The notes under the pieces were generated by a model, which was not told where the DNA came from, ran no database searches, and saw only the letters and a list, made by a program, of their open reading frames with translations. This document shows positions 25,185 through 32,535 of a stretch of 64,000 nt of DNA, piece after piece (position 1 is the first letter of the stretch; every line of letters starts with the position of its first letter). Source of the DNA: Boseongicola aestuarii (GTDB taxonomy: Bacteria > Pseudomonadota > Alphaproteobacteria > Rhodobacterales > Rhodobacteraceae); NCBI RefSeq assembly GCF_900184815.1, contig NZ_FXXQ01000002.1, forward strand, positions 1 through 64,000. Direction: 5' to 3'. The position numbers were made by a program, and so were the translations under genes.

Positions 25185-25906
25185 AAAACTTCAGATCAGG
25201 ACAGCATGCTTGTTGTTCACAGCCTACGGACTCTGCGACCGTGCCTCAGTGCTACATCTCAGAGACGGGCACGAGGACTCTATCTCTGCGACGATCTGGG
25301 CTTTGCGCACTTTGCGGCCGCTCGAGCGATTTGCAGCATTCGACAGCTTTGGGCACGAAGCTGCCACTCGCTGCGGAACACACGAATGTCAGCAATGCGG
25401 ACATAGCGACCTCACTCAGCATCTTGCTCTGTGCGATTTGATACACGAGGCAAAAAGGACGCAGACGACATCGCATGGTGGTATTTTTTGTGGTACTTAT
25501 TTTTAGGGCGCTATTTTAATAATTATATTTCATGCTCTTACCGCAAAAATATTGCTCCCCTACGGGCTACCACTCCCCCCACGCAACACATTATTTCTAA
25601 AGTACTTCCGGCAAAATGCCGGTGGCTTTGCCAATCGTCTATGCGACCGGAAATACGTGAATACGGTCGACATAAGCCCCTAACGGTCTTTGCCGGCAAT
25701 GCCCCCCAGAGACCGCTCTAGGAGCGCGGCCCCGACGTAGGAGCGCACCCATTGAATCATTCGCAACAGAACGCGTTTCGAAGATGCACGATCAAGCGCG
25801 GACCTTTATTGGGACCAACAGCCACTCGAAAAACGCGTCTGAGTTCAAGACTCGATGTCATTTGTGATACAAGATGAAGATCAACACAAAGGACTGAGCA
25901 AACTCT
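25185..25906. other. AT-rich intergenic stretch
   Basis: About 720 bp without a convincing gene. It contains the inverted repeat copy G, an AT-rich island near 25485-25550 with runs such as TTTTAATAATTATATTT, and a short CCGGCA-AAA-TGCCGG hairpin near 25607-25621. Composition differs sharply from the flanking genes and may mark a past insertion or a promoter region. Confidence 0.4.
25340..25405 (-). repeat. Dispersed intergenic repeat, copy G (inverted)
   Basis: On the minus strand reads CTATGTCCGCATTGCTGAC, then ATTCGTGTG, CGCAGCGAGTGGCAGC and TTCGTGCCCAAAGC, the same block order as the forward copies. This is the last copy seen in the window. Confidence 0.65.
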
Positions 25907-26548
25907 TTGGATCGGTTTTTTTCTGTCGACATGCCCGGGGTGCAGTTCCTCAGGAATGTTCTGGTGTTCAGTCTTGCGGGATTGCTTCCGGTTCTGGCGC
26001 TTTACGTGGCATTGTCGCCCGGATTTGCCCCTGCACTCATGGAGGGAGGACCATCATTTCGCCGTTTCGCGCGGCAGGTGATGACCAACGGGCTTCCTGT
26101 GGTTTTCGTGGTGAACTATGTCGGGTTCTTCTTATTCGCCCTTACGCGGCGGACGTCTGCAAAAGAACGCGATCCCTCAGTCTACCTGGTTCTGGACTTG
26201 ATCGGCAGACTGACGCTCTTCGTCGGACTTCACGCGGTCATCTATGTGTTGTCTGCCGATTGGTTCGGCTCGTTCGGTGGCAGTCGCACGACTGCCTTAC
26301 GTGTCGTCGGGCCAACCCTTGCGCAGTCCGCACTTTTTCAGAACATCTCGGGGGTGTATCTTTATGCAACGCTGGTGAGCGCGTTGCCTCTCTATGCATC
26401 GGTCATCGGACGGTCGCGACGGCTGCGGCCGCTGGCGGCTTTGGTTCCGCTTGGCATGGGCGCGGCTTTGCTTTCGGTTTGTTGGTTTTTGCTGGCTGTC
26501 GCGCTATTGACGGTTGGTGCGAGGTTTTTGGTCGTCTTGCAGAGCTGA
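25907..26548 (+). CDS. Polytopic membrane protein of unknown function
   Basis: A 213-residue protein with about five hydrophobic segments (VLVFSLAGLLPVLALYVAL, VVFVVNYVGFFLFAL, LTLFVGLHAVIYVLSA, LYATLVSALPLYASV, and a long C-terminal pair). Charged residues cluster in the loops (RRTSAKERD, GRSRRLRP). The start is uncertain: a TTG at 25907 has AAAGGA upstream at a wide spacing, and an ATG at 25931 would remove eight residues. The distance to the lipoprotein gene that follows is about 100 bp, so they may share a transcript. No family is recognised. Confidence 0.6.
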   Translation: MDRFFSVDMPGVQFLRNVLVFSLAGLLPVLALYVALSPGFAPALMEGGPSFRRFARQVMTNGLPVVFVVNYVGFFLFALTRRTSAKERDPSVYLVLDLIGRLTLFVGLHAVIYVLSADWFGSFGGSRTTALRVVGPTLAQSALFQNISGVYLYATLVSALPLYASVIGRSRRLRPLAALVPLGMGAALLSVCWFLLAVALLTVGARFLVVLQS

Positions 26549-26648
26549 GGATTTGCACCCGCCGATTTGCGAATGCCGGGTGGAGAATGGTAGCCATGTG
26601 CCCTATCTTTCACGCCAGACCAGTCATCGCTTTGCAGGAACCCACCCA

Positions 26649-26909
26649 ATGAAGAATATCTTCCGCTGTTTCGGACTATGCGCGATTTTGTCGGCTTGCG
26701 ATGCAAGCGCAACGGACAATAACGGATTTATCCGCGAGCTACCGGAAGAAGCCATCGCACTGGCTGCGCCAAATCAGAACCTTCAGGCGGTCGAGTTGCC
26801 CGAAGACGACAATTGCTATTGGTATCAGCACGTCGGCCCGGTTGAGACGACCATGCTACCCCTGCTCAGTAATCGCGGACGGCGCATTTGCGTTCAGCGG
26901 GAAATCTAA
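26649..26909 (+). CDS. Small putative lipoprotein
   Basis: An 86-residue protein starting MKNIFRCFGLCAILSACDAS: a short basic start, a hydrophobic stretch, and a lipobox L-S-A-C at about residues 14-17. It is therefore probably lipidated at that Cys. Asp directly after the Cys would disfavour transfer to the outer membrane if the Lol rule applies. The mature part is short and acidic and contains two more cysteines (DDNCYWYQHVGPV and RRICVQ). The family is not recognised. A longer frame upstream is not convincing. Confidence 0.6.
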   Translation: MKNIFRCFGLCAILSACDASATDNNGFIRELPEEAIALAAPNQNLQAVELPEDDNCYWYQHVGPVETTMLPLLSNRGRRICVQREI

Positions 26910-26926
26910 CTCAATAAAATGTCTTT

Positions 26927-26955
26927 GTGTCGCGGTTCTTTCGCACGCGCGACAC
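26927..26955. terminator. Hairpin between convergent genes
   Basis: An 8-bp stem GTGTCGCG / CGCGACAC with a 13-base loop lies between the lipoprotein gene and the convergent L,D-transpeptidase gene. It lacks a strong T tract, so its termination efficiency is uncertain. Confidence 0.5.
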
Positions 26956-26963
26956 CGGAGAAC

Positions 26964-27668
26964 TCAGGCCGAATAGAGATATGCCGTCGCACCTACATCG
27001 ACCTGGTCGTACAGGCCGATGATGTGCGCCATGACCATTCGCACACATCCCGAACTTGCGCGCCCGCCGATGGATCGCGGATAAGGCGTGCCGTGAATAC
27101 GCAGATATGTGTCCCGATTGCCCACAAACAGATAAAACGCTCTTGATCCCAGAGGATTTCGCGGTCCGCCATCCATTCCGTCGGCAAATTGCTCGAAGGC
27201 TTGGGGTTCGCGCTCAATCATTTCGTCCGTGGGACGCCATGTCGGCCATTTCCGTTTCAGCCTGATTGTGTAAGTGCCGGGTTCATAGAGGTTACCTTTG
27301 GCGATCGCGACGCCGTATCGCATCGCGGTTCCATCCGGGTTGATGCGGTAGAGATATCGCGCCACCGCATCGACATGAATGTCACCCGGCACCAATCCGT
27401 CGTTCGCCTCAACACGTTGCGGAAGAAATCTTTGATGAAAACCCCAGGGATTCGATGTGGCGGGGTCATAATTGGCGGGCGTGACGCGCGCATCCCATGC
27501 GGACCACATACTGCGATCAGAGATCGGTTTTCTTGCCGGTGGCTCCCCGGCCTCGCCCAACGGTGTCACTTCGCCGCCCTGGTCTTCGGCCTGAGCCCAA
27601 GCAGCACTTGCCAACGGCGCCGAGAAAAGCGCGCCCGTGGTCGATATGAAATGTCGTCTTGTCAGCAT
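26964..27668 (-). CDS. L,D-transpeptidase (YkuD domain), Tat-type signal
   Basis: A 234-residue exported enzyme. The N-terminus MLTRRHFISTTGALFSAPLA has a twin-arginine-like RRHF motif and cleavage after AWA. The YkuD catalytic region near the C-terminus has IHGTPYPRSIGGRASSGCVR, with the catalytic Cys and conserved His, Ser and Arg. It would cross-link peptidoglycan peptides or attach proteins to it in the periplasm. A WPTWRPTDEMIEREP segment is typical of the alphaproteobacterial ErfK/YbiS group. Length is ordinary. Confidence 0.9.
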   Translation of the reverse strand: MLTRRHFISTTGALFSAPLASAAWAQAEDQGGEVTPLGEAGEPPARKPISDRSMWSAWDARVTPANYDPATSNPWGFHQRFLPQRVEANDGLVPGDIHVDAVARYLYRINPDGTAMRYGVAIAKGNLYEPGTYTIRLKRKWPTWRPTDEMIEREPQAFEQFADGMDGGPRNPLGSRAFYLFVGNRDTYLRIHGTPYPRSIGGRASSGCVRMVMAHIIGLYDQVDVGATAYLYSA

Positions 27669-27746
27669 GTCTGAACGTCTCGGTACTTTTGAACAGCTAT
27701 GCCCTTTGCAGAAGTAGCATCCGGCGTTTGATCTTTACCGGGGTTA

Positions 27747-28049
27747 TTACCGGTTTTCCATCAAAAGCTTCTTTCTTGCCGAGTAGTCGTCCGCGTCAAT
27801 CTCGCCACGCGCAAGGCGAAGGTCAAGTTCCGCAACCGCATCGGGTTTGCCTCGTTGAGGCCCATTGTCGTCCATCCGGCGCACAAAAAAGATCACACCC
27901 GCAACCACCAGACCCAATACGATAATCCAGAGGATCGGGCCGAACATCATCCCCACGCCGCTTCCCCACCCCGACATGTGACCGTAACCATCCGGGTCGG
28001 CGAGAACCGGTGTTGCAAAAAACACAGCGCAAATCCAAAGACGAGACAT
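27747..28049 (-). CDS. Small SHOCT-domain membrane protein
   Basis: A 100-residue protein from the ATG at 28049, with a strong TGGAGGAAA ribosome site; an upstream in-frame start has none. A signal-like N-terminus (ICAVFFATPVLA) is followed by a Gly/Met-rich segment, one membrane helix (ILWIIVLGLVVAGVIFFV) and a C-terminal SHOCT motif (LDLRLARGEIDADDYSARKK). SHOCT is a short C-terminal module thought to mediate oligomerisation. Proteins of this build often lie near metal or envelope stress genes, but no specific role can be assigned here. Confidence 0.8.
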   Translation of the reverse strand: MSRLWICAVFFATPVLADPDGYGHMSGWGSGVGMMFGPILWIIVLGLVVAGVIFFVRRMDDNGPQRGKPDAVAELDLRLARGEIDADDYSARKKLLMENR

Positions 28050-28313
28050 GGTTTCCTCCAGATATTGTTGAAGTGGGATCGGCTTTATCAGGCCGGATAC
28101 GTCACATAGTACGCCCTCAACCATCTGATTTCACGAGGAGAATTGTATCAGTTTGTAAGGCCGAACGGCACAACCCCAAGGCGAAGGCCTGAAGCCACGA
28201 AACGTTCAGTGCAAGGCGCTGTGCGAAACCGCAAAAACGCGTTGGACTGAACAGCCTCCCACCCTTGATGTCAGCAGCGCGTGAATTCGATGCGGGACGG
28301 TCCTGTTATGGCC

Positions 28314-29048
28314 TCACACCGATAGGTCATCGTGGCTGAGTGACGGTTGGAAGGCCTCTTTTGACAACAAATGGAAACGCGTTCCCGTCTTTTGGGCGGC
28401 AAGCAACCGATCACACCGGAAGGTTCTCGGCTCCTGCCTGAGATGATCGAAGGCGACGACGTACCAGATGGGATACTTCAGCAACAGGTAATGTGGTTCG
28501 ATCTGCCTTTCGGAGGTTGCGCCGTCCTCTCTCTGGTATCGGACGTCGAGGACCTCACGATCGACAAAGGCCTGATGCAAAGCCTGCACAACCCTTTTCG
28601 GTGGTGCCTTGGCACTTGCCTGGACGTAGGTCGATGCGGTCACGCCAATCAGTATGCGGGATTTCAGCCGGTTTACCGATGCGCGCTTTTCGGGCGAAAA
28701 CGAAGCCACCAATTGTCGCCTGACCGATCCGAGGTTTGCCAGAAACAGAGGCGAATTCATCTGTTCTGCGACCGCAATGCTGATGAGCAGATCGACGGCT
28801 TCGGAATAGTCCAGATTGACCCGGCCAACGCCCCAGTTGCGGTCAAGCCGTACGCCGCCGCCCCGCCCGCGATCGGCGTCGATCTGCATACCCTGCTCCC
28901 GCATCAGAGCCAGATCGCGCGAAATTGTTCGTGTACTGACGCTGTAGTGACGCGCCAGATCGCGAACGGTGCAATGCGTGTCCTGTTTGAGTTGGACTGC
29001 AAGCAGTTCCATTCTTCTTAGTCGATCATGCGCATTTGCCCGTGCCAT
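28314..29048 (-). CDS. WYL-domain transcriptional regulator
   Basis: A 244-residue regulator from the ATG at 29048 (MARANAHDRLRRMELLAVQL). The N-terminal HTH_11/DeoR-like domain has VRDLARHYSVSTRTISRDLA. A middle region is followed by a WYL domain at about residues 150-225, with EPHYLLLKYPIWYVVAFD; the signature reads WYV instead of WYL. WYL domains are proposed ligand-binding modules. It is divergent from the VOC-family gene at 29155 with a ~100-bp gap, an arrangement seen for YafY-like regulators controlling an adjacent glyoxalase-like gene. Confidence 0.87.
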   Translation of the reverse strand: MARANAHDRLRRMELLAVQLKQDTHCTVRDLARHYSVSTRTISRDLALMREQGMQIDADRGRGGGVRLDRNWGVGRVNLDYSEAVDLLISIAVAEQMNSPLFLANLGSVRRQLVASFSPEKRASVNRLKSRILIGVTASTYVQASAKAPPKRVVQALHQAFVDREVLDVRYQREDGATSERQIEPHYLLLKYPIWYVVAFDHLRQEPRTFRCDRLLAAQKTGTRFHLLSKEAFQPSLSHDDLSV

Positions 29049-29154
29049 GAAACAAATAGGACATAAAATGTCATATTTATCAATATCAGGAGGATCACCA
29101 GAAACCAGCCGACCGACCCTCATTGGCAAACATCGGCTTAAAGGAGATCACCTT

Positions 29155-29511
29155 ATGAGAATGAACTACTTTGTCGTCGGGACAAACAACATGGACGCGG
29201 CCAGAACGTTTTATGACGCTCTTTTTGAGCAGGTGGGTCTGCACGGAGTGGCTCCATCCGAGCGCATGACCTACTGGCTTGGCGAAGATTTCGCCTTTGC
29301 AGCCGCGATACCGTTCGACACAAGGCCAGCCACTAACGGGAATGGCACGATGGTTGGATTCTGCGTTGGTTCAGAGGCCGAAGTCAGGCGGCTACACGCT
29401 TTGGCGCTTGAAATCGGCGGGACCTGCGAAGGTCTTCCGGATCAAAGGGGGCCTCGTTTTTCGGCCTATGTCAGGGACCTCGATGGCAACAAGCTGTGTT
29501 TTTCCGATTGA
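29155..29511 (+). CDS. VOC (glyoxalase/bleomycin-resistance) family protein
   Basis: A 118-residue protein from the ATG at 29155, eight bases after AAAGGAG; a second ATG two codons on is an alternative. The two beta-alpha-beta-beta-beta units are recognisable by YFVVGTNNMDAARTFYDALF at the start and FSAYVRDLDGNKLCF at the end, the usual end motif of VOC proteins with the metal-ligand Glu position occupied differently. It could be a lyase, isomerase or binding protein. Divergent transcription suggests control by the WYL regulator. Confidence 0.85.
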   Translation: MRMNYFVVGTNNMDAARTFYDALFEQVGLHGVAPSERMTYWLGEDFAFAAAIPFDTRPATNGNGTMVGFCVGSEAEVRRLHALALEIGGTCEGLPDQRGPRFSAYVRDLDGNKLCFSD

Positions 29512-29655
29512 GGCAGCCTGACCCGCGCCGGTTTATTCCGCAGACGCGGCACCACGCCCTGCACAGGCATGGTGTTAGCGTTGCCGCACATACCGAAAAC
29601 AGCACGACATCCCAAGGGCTTGGTTTGCGATAAAAGGGCTATTAAACTGGGTTTC

Positions 29656-30666
29656 ATGGGCGAGGTGACGTCTCTTTTTGCACGAAAAATGGTCGCCGTG
29701 GCGGGCGAGGCGATCGACGCGCGCGATGTGCTTAACTCTGTGGGTCTTGACCCCGATGGTCCGTGGGATCCATCGGTCATGCTTGATGAGGCGGTCTATT
29801 ACGACATGCTGGAACTGATGGCGACGCAGATGGGGGATGCCACCACTTCGCTGCCGCTGAGGGTCGGCGACACGATGCGCCCGGACGAATACGGCGCGCT
29901 TGGCCTTGCGTGGAAGGCCGCGCCAAACCTGCTTGGATCATTTTCCCGCGTTGCGCGATACGCCCGTCTTTGGACCAGCATCGTGCAATACGAGGTCCGG
30001 GACACCGATCAGGGTGTGCTGTTCATTGAGGATCGCAAAGGCGCACGACGACTGGGAATGCGTCTTTCGATTGAGGCGGATTTGGCCAGCGGCGTCTCCC
30101 TTGGCAGACAGGTCACGGACTCGTCTTTTGCGCCACGCGCCGTTCATTTCATGCATCCCTCGCCACAAACAGTGCGGCATCACGAGGCCTTTTTCGGCTG
30201 CCCGGTATATTTCGGCTCGGACATGGACGCCATGTTGTTGTCGAAGGAATCCCTGTTGCGCCCAAATCTGCTGGGGGACCCGGGGATCACGCAGTTTCTG
30301 GTGTCGCATCTTGATCAGGAGCTTGCCGAGATCAAGGACGAGGACACGTTGGAAGACAAGACCAAGAACGCCATCGCCCGGGCACTGAGCGAGGGGTTTC
30401 CCAAGGTCGATGACGTTGCGCGTGGGCTTGGACTGAGCGTGCGGTCGTTTCATCGGCGTCTTTCCGAAAACGGGGTGAGTTTTCGGGCTTTGACTGAAGA
30501 CACGCAGCGCGAGATTGCGGTCGGTATGCTGCGCGATCACAGGTATTCCCTGTCCGAGATTGCCTTCATGACGGGTTTCTCCGAACAAAGCGCCTTTAGT
30601 AGAGCCTTCAAACGCTGGACCGGGAAAACCCCGGCGACCTACCGAAAACACGGCCCAAACGGCTGA
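29656..30666 (+). CDS. AraC family regulator with Arabinose_bd-type N-terminal domain
   Basis: A 336-residue regulator from the ATG at 29656; upstream in-frame codons are not family-like. The N-terminal 210 residues form the domain shared with OruR/ArgR-like AraC proteins (MRPDEYGALGLAWKAAPNLL). The C-terminal double HTH contains VDDVARGLGLSVRSFHRRLS and LSEIAFMTGFSEQSAFSRAF. It resembles the regulator at 35221-36246 in architecture. The downstream metallo-beta-lactamase gene starts about 96 bp later on the same strand and is a likely target. Confidence 0.88.
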   Translation: MGEVTSLFARKMVAVAGEAIDARDVLNSVGLDPDGPWDPSVMLDEAVYYDMLELMATQMGDATTSLPLRVGDTMRPDEYGALGLAWKAAPNLLGSFSRVARYARLWTSIVQYEVRDTDQGVLFIEDRKGARRLGMRLSIEADLASGVSLGRQVTDSSFAPRAVHFMHPSPQTVRHHEAFFGCPVYFGSDMDAMLLSKESLLRPNLLGDPGITQFLVSHLDQELAEIKDEDTLEDKTKNAIARALSEGFPKVDDVARGLGLSVRSFHRRLSENGVSFRALTEDTQREIAVGMLRDHRYSLSEIAFMTGFSEQSAFSRAFKRWTGKTPATYRKHGPNG

Positions 30667-30762
30667 TTGGCAGGATCTGTCAAAACGCTGGCAGCGCCGG
30701 TCAAGATCAAGACACGCTCTACCCGATATCCCCCCTTCATCGCTTAACAAGGGAGATATCCG

Positions 30763-31818
30763 ATGCGACCTATCACGACCATTTCAACCATCGCCTGTCT
30801 TGCCGCTCTGGGACAATTCCAACCGGCTATGGCTGCGGGTGACCATTCTCATAATCCGTCCAATACGATTTCAACCGAAGTCGACCACCCTGACAGTTTC
30901 CGTCATTTCGCGCCCGAACTGCCGCAGATGCGGGCGCGGGTGCCAGAAGTGAACACCAACGTCGGCCTTCATGTCAGCGAGATCGACGCCGGGCTCTTTT
31001 TCGTCACCGATATGATCTATCAGTCTGCGTTTCTTGTGACGGATGAGGGCGTCGTCGTGTTCGACGCACCGCCCAGCATGGGTGAGCGCCTGCGGACGGT
31101 CATCGAAATGACAGCACCAAACGTGCCGATCACGCATTTCATCCTGAGCCACAAGCACGCCGACCACAACGGCGGCGGATTTGCCTTTGCAGACATCGAG
31201 GGATTGACCGTGATCGGGGCGCAAGCCATCGCCGAAAGCCTGGCGACCAATCCGCTGCGCGGCGTTCTGATGCCGACGGACGTGTTCGAGGAAGAATTGT
31301 CCCTGACCATCGGGGATGTGCCGATCGAATTGCAGACCGCCAATTTCCATTCGACGGATACGGACGTGATGATCTACCTGCCGGATCATCAATTCCTCAT
31401 GGCTGTGGACACGATCACGCCCGGCGAAGCTCCGTTCATGAACTTCGGCGCGACTAGCAACCTTGATGGATACATGCAGAATTTCGAGACCTTGTTGTCC
31501 TATGACTTCGAGCATCTCCTATCGGGGCATGTCTCGATCCTTGGCAATCGCGCAGACGTTGAAATTGCTCGGGATTATGCCTTCGACGTCCGGGATACGG
31601 TGGGCATGCTTTGGCCCGGCTTCATGGACCGCTTCATGGCCAACATGGAGCTTACCGAATTCCAGCACGGCAACCTCGCCTATCGGATGACGATGGAGGA
31701 GGTGCGCGACGCATGCGCCGATCAGATCATCGACCGGTGGCAAGACAAGCTGTCCGTTGTCGATCTTTGGGCCGATAGCCACTGCGAAACCATTGTCATC
31801 CACTCAATCATGCACTGA
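30763..31818 (+). CDS. Exported metallo-beta-lactamase-fold hydrolase
   Basis: A 351-residue protein with a signal peptide (cleavage after AMA near residue 24). The metal-binding HxHxDH motif reads SHKHADHNGG (His130, His132, Asp134, His135). Further ligands are probably His in NFHSTDTDVMIY and in LLSGHVSIL. The preceding strand motif DEGVVVFDAP is also typical. Substrate is unknown; exported members include alkylsulfatase-like and quinoprotein-relay hydrolases. An AAGGGAGATAT ribosome site precedes the ATG. It probably forms a transcription unit with the DUF1772 gene that follows after 68 bp. Confidence 0.85.
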   Translation: MRPITTISTIACLAALGQFQPAMAAGDHSHNPSNTISTEVDHPDSFRHFAPELPQMRARVPEVNTNVGLHVSEIDAGLFFVTDMIYQSAFLVTDEGVVVFDAPPSMGERLRTVIEMTAPNVPITHFILSHKHADHNGGGFAFADIEGLTVIGAQAIAESLATNPLRGVLMPTDVFEEELSLTIGDVPIELQTANFHSTDTDVMIYLPDHQFLMAVDTITPGEAPFMNFGATSNLDGYMQNFETLLSYDFEHLLSGHVSILGNRADVEIARDYAFDVRDTVGMLWPGFMDRFMANMELTEFQHGNLAYRMTMEEVRDACADQIIDRWQDKLSVVDLWADSHCETIVIHSIMH

Positions 31819-31886
31819 CTGCAAAGCGCGCGCGTTCGGGCTACCGGATGCGCGCGCATGTCGTCCTCTTCAAAAAGGATACTCTT

Positions 31887-32396
31887 ATGTCGACCCCTGT
31901 CTTTTTCTTCCTACAGTTCTCTATTCTCGCCTATGCGCTGGTCGCGGGCGTCTTCCTGGCCTTTTCGGATTTCATCATGCGCTCACTAGCCCACACCGGC
32001 GGCGACGGCGGGGTGGAAGCCATGCAGGTCATCAATCGCGAGGTATTCCGCTGGGTGTTCATGGCCCTCTTTCTGGGTATGGCAGCCCTTTCGTTGATCA
32101 TCGCGATCTACGGCGGCTACTTCGTAGGCGGCAATCCGGGCAAACTGATAGCGACCGCCGGTCTCGTCTATTTCATCGGCTGTTTCGGCGTCACGGTCTT
32201 TTTCAACGTTCCGATGAACGAAGCCCTGGCGGGTATGGAACTCGGCTCGGATGGAACCCGCGATTACTGGCTTCAGACATACGTCCCGCGCTGGACGTTC
32301 TGGAACTCGGTCCGCACGGCGGCTTCTGCGCTTTCAGCGGCGCTGTTGATGTTCGGGCTGCTCTGGATCACGCAGACACAAAGCCAGCAAATGTGA
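31887..32396 (+). CDS. DUF1772 (anthrone oxygenase-like) membrane protein
   Basis: A 169-residue integral membrane protein from the ATG at 31887, with AAAAGGA upstream. Four helices are predicted (FFFLQFSILAYALVAGVFLAF, FMALFLGMAALSLIIAIYGG, ATAGLVYFIGCFGVTVFF, and SALSAALLMFGLLWI). The family motif NVPMNEALAG follows the third helix and WTFWNSVRTAAS precedes the last, matching DUF1772. Bacterial members often sit beside NmrA-like or MBL genes, as here. A few eukaryotic relatives oxidise anthrones; the bacterial role is unknown. Confidence 0.82.
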   Translation: MSTPVFFFLQFSILAYALVAGVFLAFSDFIMRSLAHTGGDGGVEAMQVINREVFRWVFMALFLGMAALSLIIAIYGGYFVGGNPGKLIATAGLVYFIGCFGVTVFFNVPMNEALAGMELGSDGTRDYWLQTYVPRWTFWNSVRTAASALSAALLMFGLLWITQTQSQQM

Positions 32397-32440
32397 TCCG
32401 GTTTGCAGGTGGACGCCCCTCTCAGCGTTGGCTTGAAAGG

Positions 32441-32482
32441 ACCGGGTGGCGCGGGGGGTGGTCCTCCGGTGCGCCACCCGGT
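32441..32482. terminator. Strong hairpin between convergent genes
   Basis: A perfect 12-bp stem ACCGGGTGGCGC / GCGCCACCCGGT with an 18-base loop lies between the DUF1772 gene and the end of the convergent NmrA-like gene. The position suits a bidirectional terminator, although the T tract is weak. Confidence 0.65.
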
Positions 32483-32535
32483 TCTCTGACCTCATGGTCC
32501 GCAGGCCCCTTGATAGCCGCGATGCGCGACTTCGC

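Noticed and set aside
215-25405. Possible CRISPR array from the repeated blocks
   Set aside because: The copies are kilobases apart, diverged and partly inverted, with no regular spacers and no cas genes.
25855-26652. A 265-codon frame overlapping the polytopic membrane protein and lipoprotein region
   Set aside because: The alternative frame has coherent membrane helices, whereas this one is Cys- and Arg-rich without pattern and overlaps the lipoprotein start.
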